This document shows, in pieces, positions 24,605-32,587 of a DNA stretch of 64,000 bases (within the stretch, counting starts at the first letter, position 1; the number at the start of each line of letters is the position of its first letter). The notes below the pieces were generated by a model. The model ran no database searches. It was not told the DNA's origin and saw only the letters and a list, made by a program, of their open reading frames with translations. The translations under genes were made by a program, and so were the position numbers. The stretch is from an uncultured cyanobacterium (GTDB taxonomy: Bacteria > Cyanobacteriota > Cyanobacteriia > PCC-6307 > Cyanobiaceae), in the NCBI GenBank assembly GCA_903858015.1, contig CAIOGZ010000018.1, forward strand, positions 124,001-188,000. Reading direction: 5' to 3'.

Positions 24605-24629
24605 AAAAAATCGAGGCGCCGCCGGCGCC
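24605..24629 (-). terminator. Intrinsic terminator of VP3, shared VP-type
   Basis: On the minus strand the GGCGCC-three-base loop-GGCGCC stem is followed by TCGA and six T, the same design as after VP1 and VP2. It separates VP3 from the TIR operon. Confidence 0.8.
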
Positions 24630-24717
24630 CGTGGCCAAAGCCTCTCTCTTTGCCTTCCAGGACCGGGCACAAGAGAACAACCAAGTGTAAAGATGTAAAG
24701 AGTTAAAGTGTAAAGAA

Positions 24718-25623
24718 TTAGTCCTGGGGGAGGCAACAGACGCGGAAACCGACGGGGTCGTTGAGGTAATCCGGGGGGCTGATGTAGCGGTAAGCCGAGC
24801 GGCAGTTCCTGGGGTGGCAGTTCCACGAGCCGCCGCGCAGCAGCCTTCTGTTCATGTCATTCTTGTTTTGATTGGCTTCATCATCGATCCAAGCACGCCC
24901 ATCCTCTGGCGCTCCTTCGTAGTTGTCATGCCATTGATCCGCACACCATTCCCAAACATTGCCGTGCATGTCATGCAATCCCCAGGCATTGGCGGGGAAG
25001 CTAAACACATCGGTGGTTTGCTGCCGATAGTCTCCCTTCTCGCCATCCCCATACACCTGGCGACCATGATAATTGGCCAACTTCGTGCTGATTGTGTCAC
25101 CATAATGAAATGGTGTAGTAGTACCAGCCCGGCAAGCATATTCCCACTGGGCTTCGCTAGGCAGGGTGTAGTTCTTGTCGGTGCGCAAGGCCAGCCTCCC
25201 GCAGAACGCTTTTGCTTGCATCCAGCTCACATTCACCACCGGACGCTGCTCACCCAGAAAGCGCTCAGCATAATCAAGCTTCGCCACTGGATCGGCATCC
25301 AGCGCCTCTTCGGGCCAGCGTTTCGCATCCTCATGCTCCAACCGCACCCATGCCGCCACCGCCCGCCACTGGGCCTGGGTGATCGGGGTTTGGCCCAGCA
25401 GAAATTCTCCCAGCCTGACCCGATGCACGGGCCGTTCTCGATATGAACTGCCTGCCTCCGTCTCCGGCGCACCCATCTCAAAGCTGCCGGCCGGGATGCG
25501 CAGCATGGTGAGCGCCACCCCCTGGGCCAGCGGTTCGCGGTGGGCCCAGTGGCGGCTGCGCCAGCGCAGGATCCGCCAGGCTTCGGCAGGTTGCTGGCTC
25601 TGCGTCGCGCGGGGGCTGGCCAT
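24718..25623 (-). CDS. DGR variable protein 3 (VP3), FGE-sulfatase/C-type-lectin fold
   Basis: This 301-residue single-domain protein starts MASPRATQSQQPAEAWRILRW. FGE blocks: VALTMLRIPAGSFEMGAPETE, QTPITQAQWRAVAAWVR, RPVVNVSWMQAKAFCGRLALRTDKNYTLPSEAQWEYACRAG, GLHDMHGNVWEWCADQW. It ends in VR3. Its variable core reads WNCHPRNC, so the C-H-x-x-x-C spacing of the active-site Cys pair of true FGEs is present here but not in VP1 or VP2. It lies first in the island with its own terminator, so it may be transcribed independently. It is most likely a diversified ligand-binding protein; catalytic FGE activity cannot be excluded. Confidence 0.85.
   Translation of the reverse strand: MASPRATQSQQPAEAWRILRWRSRHWAHREPLAQGVALTMLRIPAGSFEMGAPETEAGSSYRERPVHRVRLGEFLLGQTPITQAQWRAVAAWVRLEHEDAKRWPEEALDADPVAKLDYAERFLGEQRPVVNVSWMQAKAFCGRLALRTDKNYTLPSEAQWEYACRAGTTTPFHYGDTISTKLANYHGRQVYGDGEKGDYRQQTTDVFSFPANAWGLHDMHGNVWEWCADQWHDNYEGAPEDGRAWIDDEANQNKNDMNRRLLRGGSWNCHPRNCRSAYRYISPPDYLNDPVGFRVCCLPQD
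24721..24843 (-). repeat. DGR variable region VR3
   Basis: This is the 3' part of VP3 with constant flanks identical to VR1 and VR2. Core codons are AAC TGC CAC, AGG AAC, TAC, TAC ATC AGC, GAT TAC CTC AAC GAC CCC GTC. GAT is one of the few changes not explained by adenine mutagenesis (third-position C to T). Confidence 0.85.
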
Positions 25624-25758
25624 GGCAGGCGAAACAGGGCCGTTGGGGCTCAGGTTATGGCCTTGCGGCCCGAGGCATCAGTAACGGATCAGGGCTGCAG
25701 GGTTTGATTGCCGGTAGTAAGAAAATCTCCTGCAGCTTCCCTTCTCGATTGGGGCGCT

Positions 25759-26121
25759 TCAGAGCCGCAGCTGGCCGGGATCATCCTTAGCCAGCTCACC
25801 ACTGCCGCCGCCACTGCCCAGCAGGGCCGATTCCAATTCCATCCGCTGCTCCATCTGGCGCAAGAAGTAGCCGGTCATCATCGCTGAAGCGAGCAGGCCG
25901 GCGAGGTTGTCGCGGCTGGTTTGAATCTTCACTTCGAATTGTTCGCCAGGCAGCATGCCCAGCAGGCCGTGCACGTTGTGGCGAATGATGTCTTGGATGT
26001 CGCCGCTGGCCGACTTCGCCACCCGCTGCAGAAGATCCGGAGACTGCTCCTGGAGGTACTGGATCAGGGAATTGGCGCTGATCGCCTCGTTGTCGCTGGT
26101 CAGGAACTCCGGATTGAACAT
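25759..26121 (-). CDS. DUF760 family protein
   Basis: This 120-residue soluble helical protein carries the DUF760 core shared by cyanobacteria and plants: LIQYLQEQSPDLLQRVAKSAS, DIIRHNVHGLLGMLPGEQFEVKIQTSRDNLAGLLASAMMTGYFLRQMEQRMELE. The biochemical role is unknown; plant relatives are chloroplast proteins. Upstream lies lepB on the same strand with a 60-bp gap. This gene marks the return to conserved core genes after the DGR island. Confidence 0.85.
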   Translation of the reverse strand: MFNPEFLTSDNEAISANSLIQYLQEQSPDLLQRVAKSASGDIQDIIRHNVHGLLGMLPGEQFEVKIQTSRDNLAGLLASAMMTGYFLRQMEQRMELESALLGSGGGSGELAKDDPGQLRL

Positions 26122-26181
26122 TAGAACTCCCTGCGGCAGGCCATGGGCCCTAAGGCTTGTGCTGCACCTTACCGCAAACGT

Positions 26182-26823
26182 TCAAGCCCGCCCAGGCGGC
26201 GCCGAGGCGGAGAACCGAATCGGGCCAAACCGCTGCAGCGGCCAATACCGCCACAGGGCCGTGCCGATCACCTCCTGGCGCGGCAGCGGGCCCCACAAAT
26301 GGGAATCGAGGCTCGCATTGCGGTTGTCCCCCAGCACGATCAACTGCCCCGGCGGCACCGTGAACGGAGCCAGGACGTAGTCCATCGGCTGGGCAGCCCA
26401 ATCGGGCTCCACGGCCACCCCGTTGCGGCGCAGCTGGCCTTGGCGCACCTCCACCTCGTCGCCGGGGCCGGCCACCACCCGCTTGATCAGGGCGGCATCG
26501 GGGTCGTAGCCGGCCGCCACCAGGGCCGCCGGCGGGTGGAACACCACCACCGTGCCCGGCGGCAGGGGCCTGCCGAGGCGGGGCCGCAGCTTCTCCACCA
26601 GGATCCGATCCTGCAACTGCAACGTGGGCAACATCGAACCGGATGGAATCCAGCGCGGCTCCACCACCAGCCAGCGCAACAACAGGGCCACCAGCAGCCA
26701 CAACAGCAACGAAACCAGCTGCCGCTTCAGGCTTGGGGGGGCTTCCGGCGCAGGAATCGCTGCCGCCTGCGCTTCAACAGGGGGATCGGGGGGATCGGAG
26801 CTGGAGGCCAGCGGCTGGGGCAC
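26182..26823 (-). CDS. lepB: Signal peptidase I
   Basis: This membrane serine protease removes signal peptides. Of 213 residues, a Pro/Ala-rich cytosolic start is followed by one transmembrane helix (LVSLLLWLLVALLLRWLVVE). The catalytic Ser lies in IPSGSMLPTLQ and the catalytic Lys in ALIKRVVAGPGDEVEV; the conserved GDNRNASLDSHLWGPL box follows. Length and motifs are complete. It is divergent from menD, whose start is about 70 bp away. Confidence 0.93.
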   Translation of the reverse strand: MPQPLASSSDPPDPPVEAQAAAIPAPEAPPSLKRQLVSLLLWLLVALLLRWLVVEPRWIPSGSMLPTLQLQDRILVEKLRPRLGRPLPPGTVVVFHPPAALVAAGYDPDAALIKRVVAGPGDEVEVRQGQLRRNGVAVEPDWAAQPMDYVLAPFTVPPGQLIVLGDNRNASLDSHLWGPLPRQEVIGTALWRYWPLQRFGPIRFSASAPPGRA

Positions 26824-26891
26824 TTGAGGATGATCGCTGCATCCATCCTCGCTCCGGACCCTCGCTCCGAACCGCCGCGCTGCGGACCGCC

Positions 26892-28877
26892 GTGGTGGTT
26901 GTGCCCCCGGACCCCTGCTCCCCGCTTGATCCAGCCGTGCCTGCCGCCCCAGCCACCCCAGCCGCCACGGCCAGCGCCAACCTCAAGGCGGCCCTGGGGC
27001 TGTTGCTGGCCCTGCGCCGGGCCGGTTTGCGCCAGGCGGTGATTTGTCCGGGCAGCCGCTCGGCGCCCCTGGCGGTGGCGGCCGCCCTGCTGGAGCCCAC
27101 CGGCCTGGTGCTTCACACCGCCTTGGATGAACGCTCCGCCAGCTTCTTTGCCCTCGGCCTGGGCCTGGCGGCGGGCAGCCCGGCCGCCGTGATCACCACC
27201 TCCGGCTCGGCCGTGGCCCAGCTGTTGCCCGCCTGCGTCGAAGCCGACCACGGCGCCATCGCGCTGCTCTTGCTCAGCGCCGATCGGCCGCAGCGGCTCA
27301 AGGGCTGTGGCGCCAACCAGAGCGTGAACCAGGAAACCTTCCTGCGCGACAGCTGCCGCTGGTTTGGCCAGGGCGATCCTGCCGGCCTGGCCGCCATGGA
27401 CAACGCTGCGATCACCGCTCTGGCGCTACAGGGTTACGCCGCCAGCCTGGGGGTTCGGGGCGGCCTGCCAGCGGGGGCGGTGCACCTCAACCTGCCGTTT
27501 GAAGAGCCGCTCCATGCCGATGGGGCCAGCCTGGCTGCGATCGCCAAGGAGCTCGGCGCGTTGGTGGCGGAAAGGGGGGCAGGGACGGAAGGGGCGGCAG
27601 GGGTGGCTGTGGAGGAAGCCGCAGCGCTCCAGGGACGGGCAGTGAATCCGAGCCAGCTTGATCCGGGCCAGCTCGACAGCGTGCCCCGCCTCGACCCCGA
27701 TCGCCCCGGCCTGGTGGTGGCCGGCCCCTGGCGGGGCAGCCCCGCAGCCTGGCCGCAGCACCTCGATGCCCTGGTGCGCTGGCAGCGCCGCAGCGGCTGG
27801 CCCGTGCTGGCCGATGCCCTCTCCGGGCTGCGGGGCCAGGCCAACCTGGCCTGCGTGGCGGCCTACGACCTGCTGCTCGACACCGCCTCGCCCGCCCTGG
27901 CCTGCCCCCAGGTGTTGCGGCTCGGCAGCCTGCCCAGCAGCCGCCGGCTCGAGCGCTGGCTGGCCGGCCTCGGCGCCAGCCAATTGCTGGTGAGCGAGGG
28001 GGAGCCGCGCCGGCTCGATCCGCTCGGCGTGGTGGCGGCCCAGTACCCCCTGGGGCTGGCCAGCTGGCTGGCGGCCCAACCGGAGCTGGCCCTCGGCGCC
28101 CCGGCCGCGGCCAGCCTGGCCCTCGCTGGCACCTGGCGCGCTGCCGAAGCCCAGCTGCAACACCAGCTCAACCAACAGCTCAACCAGCAGCTCAACCAAC
28201 AGCTCAACCAAGAGCTCAATCAAGAGCTCGGTCAAGAGCTCAACCAACAGCCAAACCAGCAGCTCAGCGCCGCCGCCCGAAGCTGGAGTGAGCCCGCCCT
28301 GGCCCGCCAGCTCAGCCGGCTGCTGCCCGCCGGCCTGCCGCTGATGCTGGCCAACAGCTCCCCGGTGCGCGACTGGGCCTGCTTCGCCGATCCCGCCGCT
28401 CCGCCGCGGCCGATCCATGGCTTCCGCGGCGCCTCCGGCATCGATGGCACCCTCTCGGAGGCCTGCGGCCTGGCCGAAGCGCTCGGCGCCCTGGTGCTGC
28501 TCAGCGGCGACCTGGCCCTGCTGCACGATGCCAACGGCTGGCTCTGGCGCCCCCAGCTGCGGGGCCGCCTAACCGTGGTGCTGGTCGACAACCAGGGCGG
28601 CGGCATCTTTGAACAGCTGCCGATCCGGGCCGAGCCGGCCGAGCTGCTCGATTTCGAGCGCTTGTTCGCCATGCCCCAAGCCGTCGATCCGATCGCCCTG
28701 GCCGGCCTGCATGGCGTGCCGGCGCGGCGGGTGGAGCGGCCAGCCGACCTGCCAGACCTGCTGAGTTGGGCCCTGCAGCAGCCCTTCAGCCTGTTGGTGG
28801 TCAACACCGACCGCCGCCGCGATGCCCAGCTACGCCAGCGGCTGCGCACAATGGCGCCACTGGAGCCGACGCCGTGA
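26892..28877 (+). CDS. menD: SEPHCHC synthase MenD (phylloquinone pathway)
   Basis: This thiamine-diphosphate enzyme joins isochorismate and 2-oxoglutarate to give SEPHCHC for phylloquinone of photosystem I. The frame is open to 26643, but the protein should start at one of the GTG codons at 26892, 26895 or 26901. Family blocks: [78 protein letters not shown], and near the end [16 protein letters not shown] and [17 protein letters not shown] run of LNQQ/LNQE repeats (28155-28266) interrupts the region before the PP domain. The GTG of menB overlaps its stop. Confidence 0.92.
   Translation: MVVVPPDPCSPLDPAVPAAPATPAATASANLKAALGLLLALRRAGLRQAVICPGSRSAPLAVAAALLEPTGLVLHTALDERSASFFALGLGLAAGSPAAVITTSGSAVAQLLPACVEADHGAIALLLLSADRPQRLKGCGANQSVNQETFLRDSCRWFGQGDPAGLAAMDNAAITALALQGYAASLGVRGGLPAGAVHLNLPFEEPLHADGASLAAIAKELGALVAERGAGTEGAAGVAVEEAAALQGRAVNPSQLDPGQLDSVPRLDPDRPGLVVAGPWRGSPAAWPQHLDALVRWQRRSGWPVLADALSGLRGQANLACVAAYDLLLDTASPALACPQVLRLGSLPSSRRLERWLAGLGASQLLVSEGEPRRLDPLGVVAAQYPLGLASWLAAQPELALGAPAAASLALAGTWRAAEAQLQHQLNQQLNQQLNQQLNQELNQELGQELNQQPNQQLSAAARSWSEPALARQLSRLLPAGLPLMLANSSPVRDWACFADPAAPPRPIHGFRGASGIDGTLSEACGLAEALGALVLLSGDLALLHDANGWLWRPQLRGRLTVVLVDNQGGGIFEQLPIRAEPAELLDFERLFAMPQAVDPIALAGLHGVPARRVERPADLPDLLSWALQQPFSLLVVNTDRRRDAQLRQRLRTMAPLEPTP
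28155..28266. repeat. 12-bp in-frame tandem repeat in menD
   Basis: About nine 12-bp units encode LNQQ, LNQE or close variants ([18 protein letters not shown]). The period is a multiple of three, so copy-number change keeps the frame. The insert lies between the central and C-terminal ThDP domains, where a linker is tolerable. Confidence 0.8.
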
Positions 28878-29743
28878 GCAGCGCACCCACCCCCGCCAGC
28901 CCCGAGGCCCCGCTGCGCTGGGAATCGATCGGCAGCTACAGCGATATCAAGCTGCTGCGCAGCGAGGAGGGCATCGCCCGGATCAGCATCGCCAGACCCG
29001 AAAAACGCAATGCCTTCCGGCCCCGCACCGTGCAAGAGCTCTGCGATGCCTTCAGCCGCGTGCGCGACGACCCAAGCCTCGGCGTGGTGCTGTTCACCGG
29101 CGACGGCCCCGCCCCTGATGGGGTCTGGGCCTTCTGCGCCGGCGGCGACCAGAGCGTGCGGGGCGATGGCGGCTATCTCGACGAAACCGGCCTGCCCCGC
29201 CTCAACGTGCTCGATCTGCAACGGCTGATCCGCAGCCTGCCCAAGGTGGTGATCGCCCTGGTGGCGGGCTACGCCATCGGTGGCGGCCAGGTGCTGCACC
29301 TGCTCTGCGACCTCAGCCTGGCGGCCGAGAACGCCGTGTTCGGCCAGACCGGCCCGCGGGTGGGCAGCTTTGATGCCGGCTTCGGGGCGGGCTATCTGGC
29401 CCGGCTGGTGGGCCAACGCAAGGCCCGTGAGATTTGGTTTCTCTGCCGTCGTTACAGCGCCCAGGAGGCCCTGGCGATGGGGCTGGTCAATGCCGTGCTG
29501 CCGCTGGAGCAGCTGGAGGCGGAGGGGGTGGCCTGGGCCCGCGAGGTGCTGCGCCACAGCCCCACCGCAATCCGCTGCCTCAAGGCCGGCTTCAATGCCG
29601 AAACCGATGGTCTGGCCGGGCTGCAGGAGCTGGCGGGGCAAGCCACCCACCTCTTTTATCGCACCGCCGAGGGTCAGGAGGGGCGCAATGCGTTCCTGGA
29701 AAAACGCGATCCGGATTTCTCCGAGACGCCCTGGCTGCCCTGA
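28874..29743 (+). CDS. menB: 1,4-dihydroxy-2-naphthoyl-CoA synthase MenB
   Basis: This crotonase-fold ring-closing enzyme of phylloquinone synthesis starts at a GTG that overlaps the menD stop (GTGA) and has 289 residues. Blocks: [42 protein letters not shown] (oxyanion loop), [57 protein letters not shown], then [17 protein letters not shown]. The final [16 protein letters not shown] is the usual MenB tail. Confidence 0.95.
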   Translation: MSSAPTPASPEAPLRWESIGSYSDIKLLRSEEGIARISIARPEKRNAFRPRTVQELCDAFSRVRDDPSLGVVLFTGDGPAPDGVWAFCAGGDQSVRGDGGYLDETGLPRLNVLDLQRLIRSLPKVVIALVAGYAIGGGQVLHLLCDLSLAAENAVFGQTGPRVGSFDAGFGAGYLARLVGQRKAREIWFLCRRYSAQEALAMGLVNAVLPLEQLEAEGVAWAREVLRHSPTAIRCLKAGFNAETDGLAGLQELAGQATHLFYRTAEGQEGRNAFLEKRDPDFSETPWLP

Positions 29744-29926
29744 GCCCCCAGCCCTGGGCTGGGGTAGCGGGGCCTGGGGATTGGCCGGCGGGGAGGTCTG
29801 CTGATTGGCCGGCAGGGCCTTGGCTTGGCCGGCGGGACGCTGAGCTGGGTAGGGTTCGAGCTGTTCAGTGCGCCGGCCAGCAGTACGGGATCGCTCAACA
29901 GTCCTTCGCTGCGCAGAAGTCCCCTG

Positions 29927-30874
29927 ATGCCCCCGATCGGAGTCGCCCGCCCCCGCTGCCGCGCTGGCCTCGCCGCTGGCCTCGCCTTAGCCGGGCTTGG
30001 GGTGGCGCTGCCGGCGTTGGTGGCCGTGATCGCGGCAGCGCCCGCTGCGGCAGGGCCGGCGGCGCCGGCAGGCACAACGGCCCCCCAAATACCCAGCAGC
30101 GCGGCCCCGCCACCGCCCGTTGGCGCGGCTGCCTTGCTGGGCCTCGAACCCCTCGCCATCGGCGCTGATCCCGCCGCTGCGGCAGCGCCGGTTTCCCCCC
30201 TGACGCCGGCGGTGTTGGGCGGCCCAGCGGCCCCGTTGCCCCAGCCGGCCCAGCCAGCACCAGCGCCCGCTTCGGCCCCGCTAGCCACCGCTCCGGCTGC
30301 GCCAACCACCGCTCCGGCTCCGCCAACCACCGCAACGGCCCAGCCGGCGCCCCTGGCAACGCCACCCGTGGCGACGCCACCTGTGGCAACGCCACCCGTG
30401 GCGACGCCACCTGTGGCAACGCCGCCAGCGGCCAATAACAATCGGGCCCTGGTGCTGGATCGCCGCAAGCGCCTACTCACCCTGCTCGAAAACGGCCAGC
30501 CGCTGCGGCGGTTTCCGGTGGCCGTCGGCATGCCGGGCTGGGAAACACCGGTGGGCAGCTTCAAGGTGCTCAACAAAACCGAAAACCCGATCTGGGAACA
30601 CCCCGAGCGGGGCACCCATACGCCTGCGGGCCCCACCAACCCGTTGGGCAGCCGCTGGATCGGCTTCCACCAAGACTGCCAAGGGCGCCGCGGCTGGGAT
30701 GGCGAGCAGATGCTCGATGTCAAGGGCTGTGTGGTGGCCGGCTTCCATGGCACCCCCCACCGCTGGACCGTGGGCCAGGCCCTCTCCCACGGCTGCGTGC
30801 GGCTCTACGACGAAGATGTACGCCAATTGTTTGAATTGGTTTCGGTGGGCACGCCGGTCACGGTGCTGCCCTGA
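29927..30874 (+). CDS. L,D-transpeptidase (YkuD domain), exported
   Basis: This enzyme cross-links peptidoglycan via L,D bonds or attaches proteins to it. The start at 29927 (MPPIGVARPRCRAGLAAGLALAGLGVALPALVAVIAA) gives a leader or anchor of 315 residues in total; the frame opens earlier at 29825. A long Ala/Pro/Thr linker includes five VATPP repeats. The YkuD domain follows: RALVLDRRKRLLTLLENGQPLRRFPVAVG, ETPVGSFKVLNK and the catalytic SHGCVRLYDED with His and Cys. It is consistent with a periplasmic enzyme on a flexible tether through the envelope. Confidence 0.88.
   Translation: MPPIGVARPRCRAGLAAGLALAGLGVALPALVAVIAAAPAAAGPAAPAGTTAPQIPSSAAPPPPVGAAALLGLEPLAIGADPAAAAAPVSPLTPAVLGGPAAPLPQPAQPAPAPASAPLATAPAAPTTAPAPPTTATAQPAPLATPPVATPPVATPPVATPPVATPPAANNNRALVLDRRKRLLTLLENGQPLRRFPVAVGMPGWETPVGSFKVLNKTENPIWEHPERGTHTPAGPTNPLGSRWIGFHQDCQGRRGWDGEQMLDVKGCVVAGFHGTPHRWTVGQALSHGCVRLYDEDVRQLFELVSVGTPVTVLP
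30355..30430. repeat. 15-bp tandem repeat encoding VATPP
   Basis: About five 15-bp units alternate GTGGCGACGCCACC- and GTGGCAACGCCACC-type sequence. They encode VATPP in the linker of the L,D-transpeptidase. Copy-number changes would alter tether length without frameshift. Confidence 0.8.
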
Positions 30875-31004
30875 CCCAGTCGCCGCTCCGCCACCAGCTG
30901 CTGCCGGGCGGCAGGCTGGCTCGGCAACCAGTGCGACTGGGCCGGCAGCCTGGGGCAGGGGCTGGGAGGGTCCGTAAAGTGGCGCCCTCTCAAGCCCAGG
31001 AAGG

Positions 31005-32507
31005 ATGCGCGTACTGTTCGCCGCCGCCGAATGCGCCCCGATGGTGAAGGTGGGGGGCATGGGGGATGTGGTCGGCTCGTTACCACCCGCCCTGGCGGCC
31101 CTGGGCCATGACGTGCGCATCATCATGCCGGGCTACGGCAAGTTGTGGAGCCGGCTGAAGATTGCCAGCGAGCCGATCTGGCGGGGCCACACGATGGGCA
31201 CCGATTTCGCCATCTTTGAAACCCGCCATCCCAGCAATGGGCTGCCCATCTATCTGGTGGGCCATCCGGTCTTCGATCCGGAGCGCATCTATGGCGGCGA
31301 AGATGAGGATTGGCGCTTTACCTTCTTCGCCAGCGCCAGCGCCGAATTCGCCTGGAATGGTGGCTGGAAGCCCCAGGTGCTGCACTGCCACGACTGGCAC
31401 ACCGGCATGATTCCTGTCTGGATGCACCAAGATCCAGAAATCAGCACGGTGTTCACGATTCACAATCTCAAGTACCAGGGGCCCTGGCGCTGGAAGCTTG
31501 ACCGCATGACCTGGTGCCCTTGGTACATGCAGGGAGACAACACGATGGCGGCGGCCTTGCTCTATGCCGATCGGGTCAATGCCGTATCGCCCACCTATGC
31601 CCACGAAATCCGCACGGCCGAATACGGCGAGAATATGGATGGGCTGCTGAACTTGATCAGCGGCAAGCTGCGCGGCATTCTCAACGGCATCGACATGGCC
31701 GATTGGGATCCGGCCAGCGACCCAGCCCTGGCCGCCAACTTCAGCTCCCGCAACCTGGCCCAGCGGCCCGCCAACAAGGCGCTGCTGCAGGAGCGGATGG
31801 GCCTCACCCCCAATCCCGACACCTACGTGATGGGCATGGTCAGCCGCCTGGTGGATCAAAAGGGTGTGGACCTGCTGCTGCAGGTGGCCGATCGGGTGCT
31901 GGCCTACACCGACAGCCAATTCGTGGTGCTGGGCACCGGCGAGCGGGGCTTCGAATCGGGTCTGTGGCAGCTGGCATCCCGCCATCCCGGCCGCTTCGCC
32001 GTCTTCCTCACCTACGACGACGCCCTGTCGCGGTTGATCTATGCCGGCAGCGACGCCTTCTTGATGCCCAGCCGCTTCGAGCCCTGCGGCATCAGCCAGT
32101 TGCTAGCCATGCGCTACGGCTCGATTCCGGTGGTGCGCAAGGTGGGGGGCCTGGTCGATACGGTGCCCCCCCATGACCCCAGCCACCACAGCGGCACCGG
32201 CTTCTGCTTTGATCGCTTCGAGCCGGTGGATTTTTACACCGCCATCGTGCGCTCCTGGGAGGCCTATCGCCATACCGACAGCTGGCGGCAACTGCAGGTT
32301 CGCGCCATGGAGCAGGACTTCAGCTGGCAGCGCTCGGCCCACGACTACGACCAGATGTATCGCGACGTCTGTGGCGTCAAGGAACCCACCCCCGCCGCCG
32401 CCGAGGTGGAGCGCATCTCCCAGGGCCAGGATGCCGATCCCAGCCTGCGCCAAGCCGCCAACGCCCTGGAGCCGGGGAGCTCGTTGCGCCGCCGCAGCGA
32501 CGATTGA
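31005..32507 (+). CDS. glgA: Glycogen synthase (ADP-glucose type)
   Basis: This 500-residue GT5 glycosyltransferase extends glycogen from ADP-glucose. It opens [30 protein letters not shown], with the KVGGMGD nucleotide-sugar loop. Further blocks are [25 protein letters not shown], the retaining-GT centre [30 protein letters not shown], and the long C-terminal tail of cyanobacterial enzymes. The ATG at 31005 has GGAAGG just upstream. It stands alone between the transpeptidase and the hypothetical-murF pair. Confidence 0.96.
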   Translation: MRVLFAAAECAPMVKVGGMGDVVGSLPPALAALGHDVRIIMPGYGKLWSRLKIASEPIWRGHTMGTDFAIFETRHPSNGLPIYLVGHPVFDPERIYGGEDEDWRFTFFASASAEFAWNGGWKPQVLHCHDWHTGMIPVWMHQDPEISTVFTIHNLKYQGPWRWKLDRMTWCPWYMQGDNTMAAALLYADRVNAVSPTYAHEIRTAEYGENMDGLLNLISGKLRGILNGIDMADWDPASDPALAANFSSRNLAQRPANKALLQERMGLTPNPDTYVMGMVSRLVDQKGVDLLLQVADRVLAYTDSQFVVLGTGERGFESGLWQLASRHPGRFAVFLTYDDALSRLIYAGSDAFLMPSRFEPCGISQLLAMRYGSIPVVRKVGGLVDTVPPHDPSHHSGTGFCFDRFEPVDFYTAIVRSWEAYRHTDSWRQLQVRAMEQDFSWQRSAHDYDQMYRDVCGVKEPTPAAAEVERISQGQDADPSLRQAANALEPGSSLRRRSDD

Positions 32508-32587
32508 GATGGCCAGCGGCCTGATTCAGCCCAGTTCAGGGCCATGGGCTGGGCCCTGGGCTGGGCCCTTCGCTGGGGCCTGATCGA

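Noticed and set aside
16188-25623. VP1-VP3 as ordinary sulfatase-maturing enzymes
   Set aside because: Adenine-patterned hypervariable C-termini, avd and an RT show they are DGR targets; VP1 and VP2 lack the first catalytic Cys. VP3 is kept open as a separate finding.
16000-25800. Template repeat of the DGR
   Set aside because: I looked for an AAC-rich copy carrying the 26-nt flank; only VR1-VR3 and the bare 3' remnant at 17277-17302 contain it.
28232-29650. 472-residue minus ORF opposite menD/menB
   Set aside because: Antisense shadow; overlaps two well-supported genes and has no recognisable domain.
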